A program made the translations under genes and the position numbers. The notes below the pieces were generated by a model that ran no database searches, was not told the DNA's origin, and saw only the letters and a program-made list of their open reading frames with translations. From positions 1,315,450 to 1,379,449 of the forward strand of contig FJOG01000004.1 in the NCBI GenBank assembly GCA_900073065.1: 64,000 nt of DNA. The letters are read 5' to 3'. Shown one piece after another: positions 1 to 9,823 of this stretch; the first letter of the stretch is position 1, and each line of letters begins with the position of its first letter. Origin of the DNA: Phialocephala subalpina. Its lineage: Eukaryota > Ascomycota > Leotiomycetes > Helotiales > Mollisiaceae.

Positions 1-979
1 GCTGTCGGGGCATTGGAAGGTAACAGGAACATTGGTATGGGTTTGGATACAGGCACTCGTTGATGTGTAGATACCTCGATGATTTATGGGTGATATCAAA
101 TGAGAAGTCAATACGACTTTTTCAACGGGACCACGGGTTGTAGATAGAAATGCAAGAACTTAAGATCTTCCATAGGTCTTTCTCGTAGGCTTATTCGTTA
201 TCACGCTACTCGAAGTTCACGCCCAGAATCTTAATCTGCCACAAATACAAGTTAACACACAAACTTCAACACCTTGCCAGTCACATTTCACGTAGCTCAC
301 TCAGCATAGAAGACACGTAGGAAATTTTTTAGTCTCATGCCAACAAAACTAACTGCATTTCAAAGGAGTGAACTTTTGCACCAATTACCCAGACCATCCA
401 AAAAAATACTCTGTTCTCCATCTTCATCATCATTAATCATCATTTCTTCAAATCCAACGAAAATGAAAATGTCAGTACCACCATCAACTCCAACCATCAG
501 GTGATAGTTGGAGGATGGCGCCTGCTGTACAATATTGTCCTGAAAAGAAACTAAAAGCAAAAATAATCCAAGCCATCGCTGAAAATTCCAAAATGCCAAT
601 CTGGAAAAAGCCAAGAAAAAAAGAGGGGTGCAGCCAAGTAGGAAAGAACAGAGAATGCCTTGATACCATTCGAGAAGGGAGTCGTCCGAAGCGAGATGAT
701 CCAAGAAGAAAAGTCGCCAGCCACGAGTAATGCTCCAGTAGATAATTTGGCGATGCGTAGATGAACTTGGTATTGATCCAAGCTGAATGTCGAGACGTAT
801 TGGTGAAAGTCAAAAACGCGGATCAGGGCTGAAACCGAACCAAGATTGGAGTTGAAAAGTCGTCGGTTTATTCTATCAGTTAAACTTCGCTGACTGAATA
901 ATGTGAGTACTGTATCGAAAATGTCTCGCCAAGTCAAGGAACGCAGCGCGAGGACAAGCAACGCAACAAAACATCCCAC
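1..979. other. Left-end region without a recognised gene
   Basis: I see no convincing gene. A hydrophobic minus-strand reading frame is open over 551-979 but has no ATG and lies directly downstream of the aminomutase stop, so it is most simply its 3' untranslated and intergenic sequence. Confidence 0.5.
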
Positions 980-2851
980 CTAAACAATAATCTCTTCCGT
1001 AACGCCAAAGTCGACTCCTTCACCACCGTTCGGCAAGCTAGCCAAAGGATCATAATATTCATAGACTCTGCCTTCCTTACCCTCGCCGTGAACGGCTGGG
1101 GCGACGAAGGTGCTGCGTCCGGTCTTGCGATCATAGGTTTGGTAGGAAGCAGCGAGACGCTTTCCGCCGCCACCGGGAAGATCGACGACGAATTGGGGGA
1201 TCATGAAGCCGGCGATTGAGCCGCGGATTTCCCCTTCGAGGGAGAGGATTGTGGAGAGGGGGGTGCGGAGGTCTTCGACGCCTTTTACGAGGTCGCCGGC
1301 GTAAACGTAGTACTGAAAGCAATTAGTAAATCGTATGTGGAGGGGCGAGAAGAGTAAGAGACGTACAGGTTGGATGTTGTTGTCACCGAGTTCGCGGATC
1401 AGGGCTTTCATGGTATCGACATCATCGTTGACGCCCTTGAGAAGCACGGATTGGTTTCGGACGGTGACACCGTTGGCGAATAGCTTCTGAGCCGCTTCAC
1501 GAGAAACCCAGGAGAATTCGTTGGGATGCTGGAAATGAGTATGCAAAGCAACATGCTTTCCTCTCTTTCTGCCCTCGTTTGACAGCTTGATCATTTCATC
1601 GGTCCAGGCATCATTGGGATCTAGAGTGCGGCTAGGAGAAACGCAAAGACCTTTGGTAGCAATTCTGAAGCGACGAATATGGGGGATGTCAAGGAGGCGG
1701 GAGCCAATCATGGCGAGGTGTTGGGGCATGAGAGAGTAAGAGTCTCCGCCGGAGACGACGACGTCTTGGATGACGGGTGTGGCGGCGATGTACTCGAGCA
1801 TCTTCTCCCATCTCTTTCTTTGGGGCTTTAGAGAGGCTTTTGTAACGGTCTCGGTGTCGGCGCCGACAGCGTAGGAACGAGTACAGTATCTGCAGTACAA
1901 GGGGCAATGAGAGCTTGCTATGAGTAAAGTCAGTAATGAAAATGTAAAATTTCTAGAACAATGGCATACCAAGAAACAGGCACTTGTCGGTATAACGATG
2001 AACCAAGCCTTCAACGGGAGAATCATCAGATTCATGAAGCGAATCAAGCTCTAACTTTGGGTGGTCAGGTTGGAAGGTTGACTTTTTTGGGATGTATTGA
2101 CGGCTGATAGGATCTCCGAGAGGATCCTTCCAGTTGATGGATGAGATGATGTGGGGTGTCAGACGAATTGACATCGGTGCGAGGTCTATACCTTCGATTA
2201 CGTCCTTGATGAAGGCCTCGCGAGTGCGAGTAAGCTCATACTCTGGGGTATCGGGCATGTTTTCTGGAAGCTCCTCTTGCAGGAATTGGTAAAGTTTGGC
2301 TTTACCCTGGATATCCTTGGCAGTCTGCATGTATGTCAGCCTTCTGCCCGAGCATGTTTTGGTGTTCTCCCTCGACTCACGTTCCAATGGTATGACAGAA
2401 ATTCCTTTTCGCCAACATCCCTCCAGCGGCAAATCTTTTGCCAGTAAGGGACTCGGTCGAACTTCGATCCACGAAAGTAGGCAGGACTAGCGGAAATTGC
2501 TGTTTCAGTATTCTCTTCCGTACCAAGAGCTGCACCTTGTGGCACCGAAGATTTATCAAAGCTTTCCTGATCTCTGAGTGTAGATCTCAGGACTGAAGCC
2601 GTACGGCTTTGCTCGAGGTGGACGGGAGAGTCGCGCGGTTTCTCATTGTACCTATCGTACACGACGTCGGGGATATCTTGGCGCATCGGAGCGCGAGCGA
2701 GCCCGGCTGAGTCCATACCTTTAGTAGACGATTGAAAATCTCTCGATTTGAGAGTGGCAAGGAGGTGATTTGGAGTCTTGAAGCCATGTCTAATGCGAGT
2801 CCTGAGCTGCAGAGCAGCACCCAGTCGTGGTCTCAAAAGTAGTGAAGACAT
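980..2851 (-). CDS. L-lysine 2,3-aminomutase (radical SAM, PLP), probably mitochondrial
   Basis: This enzyme family interconverts L-lysine and L-beta-lysine by radical SAM chemistry on a PLP adduct. Four exons (2851-2381, 2324-1970, 1917-1367, 1312-980) join in frame to 569 residues. The cluster motif is CPLYCRYC with Cys280, Cys284 and Cys287, and the PLP lysine lies in a PGGGGK motif at about residue 510. Bacterial homologues are near 420-450 residues; the extra length is an Arg/Ser-rich, acid-poor N-terminus beginning MSSLLLRPRLG, which looks like a mitochondrial transit peptide. I chose the ATG at 2851 because a good 5'UTR intron (2878-2930, GTAAGT to CTTAG) lies just upstream. The family is typically bacterial, so an old transfer into fungi is likely but is inference. 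Substrate specificity cannot be read from the sequence. Confidence 0.93.
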
Positions 2852-2930
2852 TGTGGAGTTCCCAGTAAGAAGGTGCCTAAGGACAATTAGCTGAGTAGTG
2901 AAAATGGAACGATGAAAGACTGAACTTACC

Positions 2931-5321
2931 ACAAAGAGATTGCCAGTTGCGATACCCAAGTCCACGTTGGTCAGGATGTGACGCTAAACAAACGGCTTGA
3001 AAATATCTCGTATGACGAGTGGCTAACTATGATATTACCGGAAGAGTCTCCGACACAGCTCCGCAGTTAGTATTAGGTAATGCAGTTGGAAGCAAACGTG
3101 TGGATAGAACGAGAGTGGTGGAGCAGGTGAATGGAAAAGCCTAGATGTGTTGGAAAGAAAGTACGAAGATATATGCCCAGGAAGAAAATTTTCTTTGGCG
3201 AATGACTCTTCGAGTGACTTCCAGGGTAGAGAGTGAATGCCTTTTGACAACCAATCTAGTGTCGACTGTGACTTTTCACAGGGGCTTGCAGGTCGTTTCG
3301 TCACCTCGTTGAGTGTCCAGCAAGAGGTAGGTCTTTGGGTCATCCGGGCCAATGGCAACCTCCTTGTTACTGAAGAAGTCTAGTATAGATGTTGGGTGAT
3401 GGCGAAAACAAGGCGGGGGTGGTTGATGAACTCAAAAGGTTGATTTTGTTGTCAACTCGATATGCGGCTCGGCTGATAATGTAGGCACAGCAAGTGTTAT
3501 TGGAGGTCTTCGGCGGTGTGTTGTTGAGTGGTGACTGCCATGCAAGGTTGGGAAATAGAATCTCGAGAATGCTTTGCTTGCACCATCACGTTGTTACCAG
3601 AACTCCAATGCCAACGCATATACTGGCCCCAGGAACCAGGTCCGGAGTAGTATAGCCGCGTCCGCGAGATGTCAAATTTCAGGCTACAATTGGTCTTTGT
3701 TGGTTTTGCCCTTAGACTTGGGTCGCGATTGGCGGCCAAGATCTTACCACACCTAGAATTATGTTGCTTCTGAGTTGCAGTCAATAATGTCGTGCTACCT
3801 TTATTTCGATGAAGCATAAGTCGGTAGCAAATGAAAACGGAAGGCTGAGGTTTCCTATCGGCAAAAATGATCAGCGTTGTGTAACTCGAGGTCGGAGTGT
3901 CTCGATTGGTACCAGAGAATCAGCCTTGTTATTCGCAATCTCAAGCTCCCAGAGTACTGACAAGTGGAAAATATCAACCTCTTCAATCTTGACGCATTAA
4001 TGTTCATTCTTCGAAGTGAGGCACCATCTCTCGCTAAGGTCGCCCACGGCTGAGGAAGAGTCGGAAATATCATTCTCATTGCAGGTGGACACTCTGAGCA
4101 TTAATACTTGAAATGTCTAAGATTGTTAAAACGGGGTAGTGGATCATAAGCTGAGCTGACTTGAGGCGCTGCGGCGTTCGTTCTTTTAAGAACCCAACAG
4201 CAGCTCCGCATGCAATGCCCGGGATTAAATCTGCACGAATGTCTGGATTGGGTCGAGGTGTTCATCATTTATGACAGATTCGGAATCACAACGCGGATGA
4301 TGTCCGAAAGGCTTTGTAACAAGAGAACTCCAAAAATGCTGATTCCACTGAAGAAGCTTATAAACTACGTGTTATCAATAATCAAAGGCGGGTACCCCAC
4401 CTCAACTTCCCCAGCGTCAATCGCGGGTAGTATCTACACCTCTAGAGATGCACAACATTCCAGGAAAAAAATAGTGGAGATGTGGGACGCGAACAAACTG
4501 CCCAATACAAACAGTATTCCCCCGAAAGAAATTTGGAATAGAACGCTCGAGACAATGCAGTAGTAATGGGGAACTCAACCACACCAAATTGTGGATCTGA
4601 TGCCAATCGACAATACGGCGCAGCGTGCGATCAAATGACCGACTGTGAATGTTCCAACCGCTTGGTTCTGCAACCTTCCCACACGCACCGGGTAAAACAC
4701 TTCCAATGCGATCTGAAAATAGGCATCAGTCATGATGGGATTGCCATAAAAACAACAATAGCATTCGAACAGATGCATGATCCTCAACGCAAGAGCACGA
4801 CACGTAATGCTTCGACGCCAAAGCAATGTCGCTCATTAATATAGCAGGAGGTAAAGCATCGGCCAGTTTGGAATGGGTGAGCAACGCGCGACCATGCGAA
4901 TTTGAATAGCTGGCCGGGATGATGTAACTTGAACGGGAGAAAACAAGCAAAGAAGCGAAAGGAGGCACAGGAAAATACGAAGAGGATACATCTTAATGTC
5001 TCGCCAAGCTTGATTCACGTCCTGAAGCAATAAAGAAGCTTGAAACCATGAATTCGAGAAGCTGTAATGTTGTATGTACGGAGTAGTGAGATATTCAAAA
5101 TTAAATTAGAAGTACCCCGGACAAAGTTAAGGGGGCAGCCTGAGGTTGAGATCCATACACGTGATTGTTAACCGGTTGCGCTAAGAGCTCTCAACTTTTC
5201 GCCGTCTCGCTCCTTCCTTCAATTCCCGAGCTCTTCACATCACCACAACCCACCTCATCTCCTCTCACTCTTGTGGTCAAGTCAATTGACCTTCCTCTTT
5301 TCTTTACACACAGAGATCGCG
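2931..5321. other. Intergenic region, aminomutase to ATP1
   Basis: No gene is recognised. A 117-codon ATG frame at 4210-4563 (+) has no family resemblance. The last 120 bases before the ATP1 start are C/T-rich (5200-5321), as expected for the leader of a highly expressed fungal gene. Confidence 0.5.
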
Positions 5322-8300
5322 ATGTTCTCCGTCAGGACTGCTGTCAGCCGGGCGGCCGGTGCAGCTACGCTTCGAATTGCGGTACGTATTGACACTCCGA
5401 CCGATGACCCCCAATCCATTTCGAATCCAGCTGCATTCAATCTCGATGGAGTGCTATCTCTTTTGAGACCTCAATTGATACCATAGAGCGATGGATTTCG
5501 ATGGTTGGAGGGTTGTGCAAGCTCTGAAGCTCCAAACAGCTACGTTTTCTACTTCGCTACGGTAGCTGACTATCTCTCAAAATCTGCAGAGCCGAGCTGC
5601 CGCGCCCGCTGCCTTCAACGCAGCATCGAAACAATTCAGCAGATCATTCGCGGATGCAAAGGCGTCGCCGACAGAGGTCTCATCGATTCTCGAACAGCGC
5701 ATCAGAGGTCAGTGAGGCTCTGCCATTTCTCCGCACCCGAGAAACATCCATCGTACCCGAACAACTACAACATTACATGAAAGAAGTATACTAACTCTGG
5801 GATGGAACAGGCGTTCAAGAAGAGTCTGGACTCCAAGAGGTAAATCAGCCAAAAAAAAAACTCTCAGGAGGTACAAGCTAACTTTTTAGACCGGCAGAGT
5901 CCTTTCCGTCGGGTTCGAACCAACTTCTGCAGCTATATGGAACACAATACTGATTGGCATAACAGTGATGGTATCGCTCGTGTTCACGGCATGAACAATG
6001 TTCAAGCCGAGGAGCTTGTCGAGTATATCTTCCCGGAATCATAAAATACCTTAAAAGGCTAATGCGCGGATAGGTTCGCATCTGGTGTTAAAGGCATGTG
6101 CATGAACTTGGAAGCTGGCCAAGTTGGTGTTGTGCTCTTCGGTTCTGATCGTTTGGTCAAGGAGGGAGAGACCGTCAAACGTACCGGCGAAATTGTGAGT
6201 ACAGGAATATCCCTCATCAACACTCGAACACAACTCATACTCTGAAAAGGTCGATGTTCCTGTCGGAATTGAGATGCTTGGCCGTGTCGTTGATGCTCTC
6301 GGAAACCCAATCGATGGCAAGGGACCTATCAAGACCACCGAGAAGCGTCGTGCTCAGTTGAAGGCCCCCGGTATTCTTCCTCGACGATCCGTCAACCAGC
6401 CCGTACAGACTGGTCTCAAGTCCGTCGATGCCATGGTGCCCATTGGACGTGGCCAACGTGAGTTGATCATTGGTGACCGTCAAACCGGAAAGACTGCTGT
6501 TGCCCTCGACGCAATGCTCAACCAAAAGCGATGGAACGACGGAAACGACGAGTCCAAGAAGCTTTACTGCGTGTACGTTGCCGTTGGACAAAAGCGATCG
6601 ACCGTTGCCCAACTCGTCAAGACTCTTGAGGAGAACGATGCCATGAAGTACTCAATTGTCGTTGCCGCCACTGCCTCGGAAGCCGTATGTATCCCACCCT
6701 CCTGTGTCTGATGCATCTCTCTGACAGATTTACAAAGGCTCCCTTGCAATATATTGCTCCGTTTACTGGTTCGTCAACATCTTAATTTTCTTTACTTCCC
6801 CATTATTGCAGCTTCCTCCCCATTGCACCTTCCTCAACTTGTTGCATGGAGCGGGCCACCCACGCAAGGCGTGGAGTGTGCCTACCTCATCGACTTGATC
6901 ATGATCGTGACTTCCTTCCTGGCTTCGACGGTGCTGCCAACATGGACTTCTTCACTTCTGGACTTCTCTTCTTCAACCACCTCCACAACCTCTTCACAAC
7001 AACGTGTTCTTCTCTACCTTGAACACGCTTGAAAGTGAGTCTGTACTATCTTTTGTCGACTATTGTCGACAAGCCTCCGACTTCAAAGGAATCGGCGGCC
7101 CTGATTCGGACAGCGTCCAAGTAAGCAGCTCTCACCCATTGCTATGACTGATGTTCAAATCACTTATATCTTCCGCAGGGTCATTCAGACCAGTCTGACG
7201 GTTGGACCTGTCTGCTGCTTCACACCAAGTTACCGCTCCGACCCATATACTTCTCACAGTCTGGTTGAACACACACTTTGCGTTGTCTCAAGATCTCGGG
7301 AGTGCATACAGAAAGGAATCGGGGGCCCCGATTCGGACAGCGTCCAAGTAAGCAACTCCCACCCATTGCCATATGCAAGCTAATATATGACAGATCATGG
7401 CTACAATGTCTGCCGTCCCGTCCCCGTTGCAGAAGCTTGTGGACGATTACATGTTTCAACTTGTGAATCTCGATGCCCCAGACTGGTATATCAATCCAGA
7501 CTTCAAGATTGCACTACAAGGAGAGGCCGGTCGCAAAATATGTGCTGCTACACCTCTCACATTCGCACCGGGGCTCTTGGAGGTCCTTCAATCTGATAAG
7601 CCGCCAACGCCTGACTTCTGGTTGTCTACTCCCAAGCCTCTAGGCAAGTTCTGGGCTGTGTACGCCGCGCTCCTGACCAAAGACGGGTGCGAGCCAGCAT
7701 TGTGCATTGGTTCTGGAACTGATGCCGCCAACGGGTACGAGTGTCGCGTCGCCAATTACTCTGACAAGAGGCATCGTCAACTCCCTCGTTTTGTCCGCCT
7801 TCTCTACGACAAAGGCTATGACCTCGCTCACATTGGTCTGCTTTGCTGGGCGCCTATACCATCTGTTGCAATCATCCCGCGAGCAAGACGGCGGTTCGTC
7901 GCCATCGAGGGAACATTCACGAACATCTTCTACTCTGCCATTCCTACCTGCATGGACAGCCTTTGGACTAGTCTGATGCCATGGTCTCGGGACGATGTTC
8001 TTTGGCGCCCCCTCAATACCCACACACTATTCAAGGAGGGTGTTGCTGGCGACATGAAGATGACTGCACAAGAGCTTCTTGCTCATGAAGCAGAGCGAAA
8101 GAAGCGTGCAGTGCAGCATTCGAAGAATTCTTATGCAAAGAATGCGCAAAGTATGAGAGAGGCATACGACCGCGAACGTGCTCAAGACATCGATGCATTC
8201 CGCTTGAAGAAGCGTATTCAAGCTATTGCATGGGTTGCGAAGAACAAGGAGAAGGTGAAGGCTGTGCAAAAAAAATGCAAGAAGAACGCCGTTGTTGAAC

Positions 8301-9823
8301 AGCGATTCTACTGTTCATGCTGCAGGAAGGCATTCGCGGACAGCGCCAAGTTCAAGAGACACAAAAACACTTCCAGACACAAGAATCGGCTCAATGGACG
8401 CCGTCCGACTGCCAGACAACTCTATGACCAAGAAGCGCGTGCTCAAATCCGTGCCGACAAGACCTTCTACTGCGAACCATGCGATCGTACCTTCGATTCT
8501 ACATACCACCTGGACAAGCACAAGCTTACCAAGAAGCATCTCTCCAAGGTCGCTTCCAAGCAAACAGCTCTAGAGGTCCACAAGAAGAAGGCTGCCCTGG
8601 CGGCCATTTCTTCTCCCTGATTGTCTCCTGCCACCTTTTTGGAAGACCATCATTACCTGGCAGACAATCGACAGTGCTGATTCGGACGCTGTCCAACCTT
8701 ACCACCTTCTGGAGGACCATCTCTATCGGCGGACTGTACTCATCGTGGCTCACAATTTTTGTCACTTTTCATTTCGTCACTTGTTCACAGAGTCAATTGA
8801 ACAACATTGATACAGTGCTAACACATCTTTAACAGGTACTTCCATGGTAAATGACATCACCCTTAGGCTCACACAATACCCTCCCTTCCCCAACCTCCTT
8901 CCATATTAGAAGATCAAAAGCTAACATTGATCAGGGTGAATGGTTCAGAGACAATGGAAAGCACGCAGTCATTATATTTGATGTATGATCCCTTCTCCAG
9001 CCTCTCACTTTATTTTTCCATCTTTTACTATGCTAATTTGGTACAGGACTTGAGCAAGCAAGCCGTCGCATACCGTCAGATGTCCCTTCTTCTCCGTCGT
9101 CCTCCCGGACGTGAGGCTTACCCCGGTGACGTTTTCTACCTCCACTCTCGTCTCCTCGAGCGTGCCGCCAAGATGAACGACAAGCACGGTGGTGGATCTT
9201 TGACTGCCCTTCCCATCATCGAGACCCAAGGTGGTGATGTGTCTGCCTATATCCCAACCAACGTCATTTCCATTACCGACGGACAAATCTTCTTGGAAGC
9301 CGAACTCTTCTACAAGGGTGTTCGACCAGCCATTAACGTCGGTCTCTCCGTGTCTCGTGTCGGTTCCGCTGCCCAGCTCAAGGCCATGAAGCAAGTCGCC
9401 GGTTCCCTGAAGCTTTTCTTGGCCCAATACCGTGAAGTCGCTGCTTTCGCTCAATTCGGTTCTGATTTAGATGCCGCTACGAAGCAAACTCTTAACCGTG
9501 GTGAACGTGTAAGTACTCCACTACTGGAACGTTAATTGACCATAGCTGACAATTTCCTTTAGTTGACCGAGCTCCTCAAGCAAAAGCAATACTCTCCCAT
9601 GGCTGTTAACGAAATGGTTCCTCTCATCTACGCTGGTGTCAACGGTCACCTTGATGGCGTCCCCGTCAACAAGATCCTCACATGGGAATCCGACTTCATC
9701 GCACACTTGAAGACCAATGAGTCGGATCTTTTGGCCACGATTGATAAGGAGGGTGCGTTGAGCAAGGACCTCGAGGCTAGACTGAAGGAGGTTGTCGTCA
9801 CCTTCACAAAGAGCTTCACTTAA
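5322..9823 (+). CDS. ATP1: F1F0 ATP synthase subunit alpha, mitochondrial
   Basis: Non-catalytic alpha chain of the F1 head, imported into the mitochondrial matrix. Twelve exons: 5322-5381, 5590-5707, 5811-5839, 5890-5912, 5966-6022, 6074-6194, 6250-6684, 6738-6768, 8836-8846, 8935-8982, 9047-9508, 9563-9823. They sum to 1,656 nt, giving 551 residues, the usual length in moulds. The N-terminus is an Arg/Ala presequence. The P-loop GDRQTGKT is at residues 211-218, and the family signature segment around [10 protein letters not shown] lies in exon 11. Several exons are tiny (29, 23, 31 and 11 nt). Introns 4 and 8 start with GTTCGA and GTTCGT instead of a GTRNGT donor, yet conserved protein forces these junctions. 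Intron 8 (6769-8835) is 2,067 nt and contains a separate ORF; it must be removed for the conserved APFTG and GEWFRDNG blocks to join. All other introns are about 50-210 nt. Confidence 0.97.
7085..7143 (+). repeat. 59-bp direct repeat, copy 1
   Basis: This copy matches 7312-7370 at about 54 of 59 positions. It holds the end of a possible exon, a GTAAGCA donor at 7121 and the start of a small intron. In its reading frame it encodes [12 protein letters not shown] immediately before the donor. Confidence 0.85.
7312..7370 (+). repeat. 59-bp direct repeat, copy 2
   Basis: Second copy of the module, 227 bp downstream of the first. The two base differences before the donor are synonymous for the peptide [12 protein letters not shown]. 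Its GTAAGCA donor at 7348 pairs with an acceptor at 7393, and this splice runs in frame into the nuclease ORF. Confidence 0.85.
7397..8620 (+). CDS. Putative GIY-YIG-type nuclease with two U1-type zinc fingers (intron-encoded)
   Basis: A 407-residue protein encoded on the same strand inside ATP1 intron 8. Residues 80-180 resemble a divergent GIY-YIG nuclease: AVY (87-89) and CIG (103-105) stand for the two name motifs, followed by Arg117 and Glu171 at the spacing of the catalytic Arg and Glu, with the intervening helix/strand pattern also matching. Residues 220-300 are a basic helical linker. Two C-x2-C-x12-H-x5-H fingers follow (Cys306, Cys309, His322, His328; Cys359, Cys362, His375, His381), the U1/matrin spacing. 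Nuclease plus zinc finger is the general layout of phage I-TevI. An intron ending at 7393 places an upstream exon in frame, so the protein may start further upstream. The first Gly of GIY and the Tyr of YIG are replaced, so activity is uncertain. Alternatively it is only a C2H2 RNA/DNA-binding protein. Confidence 0.72.
   Translation: MATMSAVPSPLQKLVDDYMFQLVNLDAPDWYINPDFKIALQGEAGRKICAATPLTFAPGLLEVLQSDKPPTPDFWLSTPKPLGKFWAVYAALLTKDGCEPALCIGSGTDAANGYECRVANYSDKRHRQLPRFVRLLYDKGYDLAHIGLLCWAPIPSVAIIPRARRRFVAIEGTFTNIFYSAIPTCMDSLWTSLMPWSRDDVLWRPLNTHTLFKEGVAGDMKMTAQELLAHEAERKKRAVQHSKNSYAKNAQSMREAYDRERAQDIDAFRLKKRIQAIAWVAKNKEKVKAVQKKCKKNAVVEQRFYCSCCRKAFADSAKFKRHKNTSRHKNRLNGRRPTARQLYDQEARAQIRADKTFYCEPCDRTFDSTYHLDKHKLTKKHLSKVASKQTALEVHKKKAALAAISSP
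8677..8696 (+). repeat. Third, short palindromic copy of the intron module
   Basis: These 20 bases match 7101-7120 except that the central five bases are the reverse complement. The core GGAC-AGC-GTCC becomes GGAC-GCT-GTCC, which is the same palindrome read from the other strand. It lies 57 bases after the nuclease stop codon and reads ADSDAVQ in one frame. Confidence 0.6.

Larger units (their letters stand above)
6769..8835 (+). mobile_element. Giant ATP1 intron 8 carrying a putative homing-nuclease ORF
   Basis: The intron begins with GTTCGT after exon 8 and ends AACAG before an 11-nt micro-exon. A GCTAAC branch-site match is at 8817-8822, 13 nt before the acceptor AG, so it should be removed by the spliceosome. 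It is roughly 10-40 times longer than the other ATP1 introns. It holds a 407-codon ORF (7397-8620), a duplicated 59-bp module upstream (7085-7143 and 7312-7370), a shorter palindromic copy downstream (8677-8696), and two small introns of its own (7121-7178 and 7348-7393, both with GTAAGCA donors). I see no long terminal inverted repeats, target duplication, poly-A tail or group I/II catalytic core. Calling it mobile is inference from the embedded nuclease-like ORF and the conserved insertion site. Confidence 0.6.

Noticed and set aside
551..979. Hydrophobic 142-codon minus-strand frame after the aminomutase
   Set aside because: No ATG, no family match and directly in the presumed 3' untranslated region.
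4210..4563. 117-codon plus-strand frame with an ATG
   Set aside because: No recognisable domain, intron signal or codon evidence; could be chance in a 2.4-kb gap.
5911..5921. GGTTCGAACC palindrome in ATP1 intron 4 resembling a tRNA T-arm on the minus strand
   Set aside because: A T-stem can pair, but no A box or matching acceptor stem is found at the required distance.
6769..6811. A 43-nt mini-intron (GTTCGT to TTGCAG) at the start of the giant ATP1 intron
   Set aside because: Using this acceptor drops the conserved Gly of APFTG and leads to a truncated ATP1 product after about 80 unrelated codons; it cannot be the productive splice.
6769..8835. Group I or group II self-splicing intron as explanation for the large ATP1 intron
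   Set aside because: The ends are GT...AG with a spliceosomal branch site, and I see no group I core elements or group II domain V-like structure.
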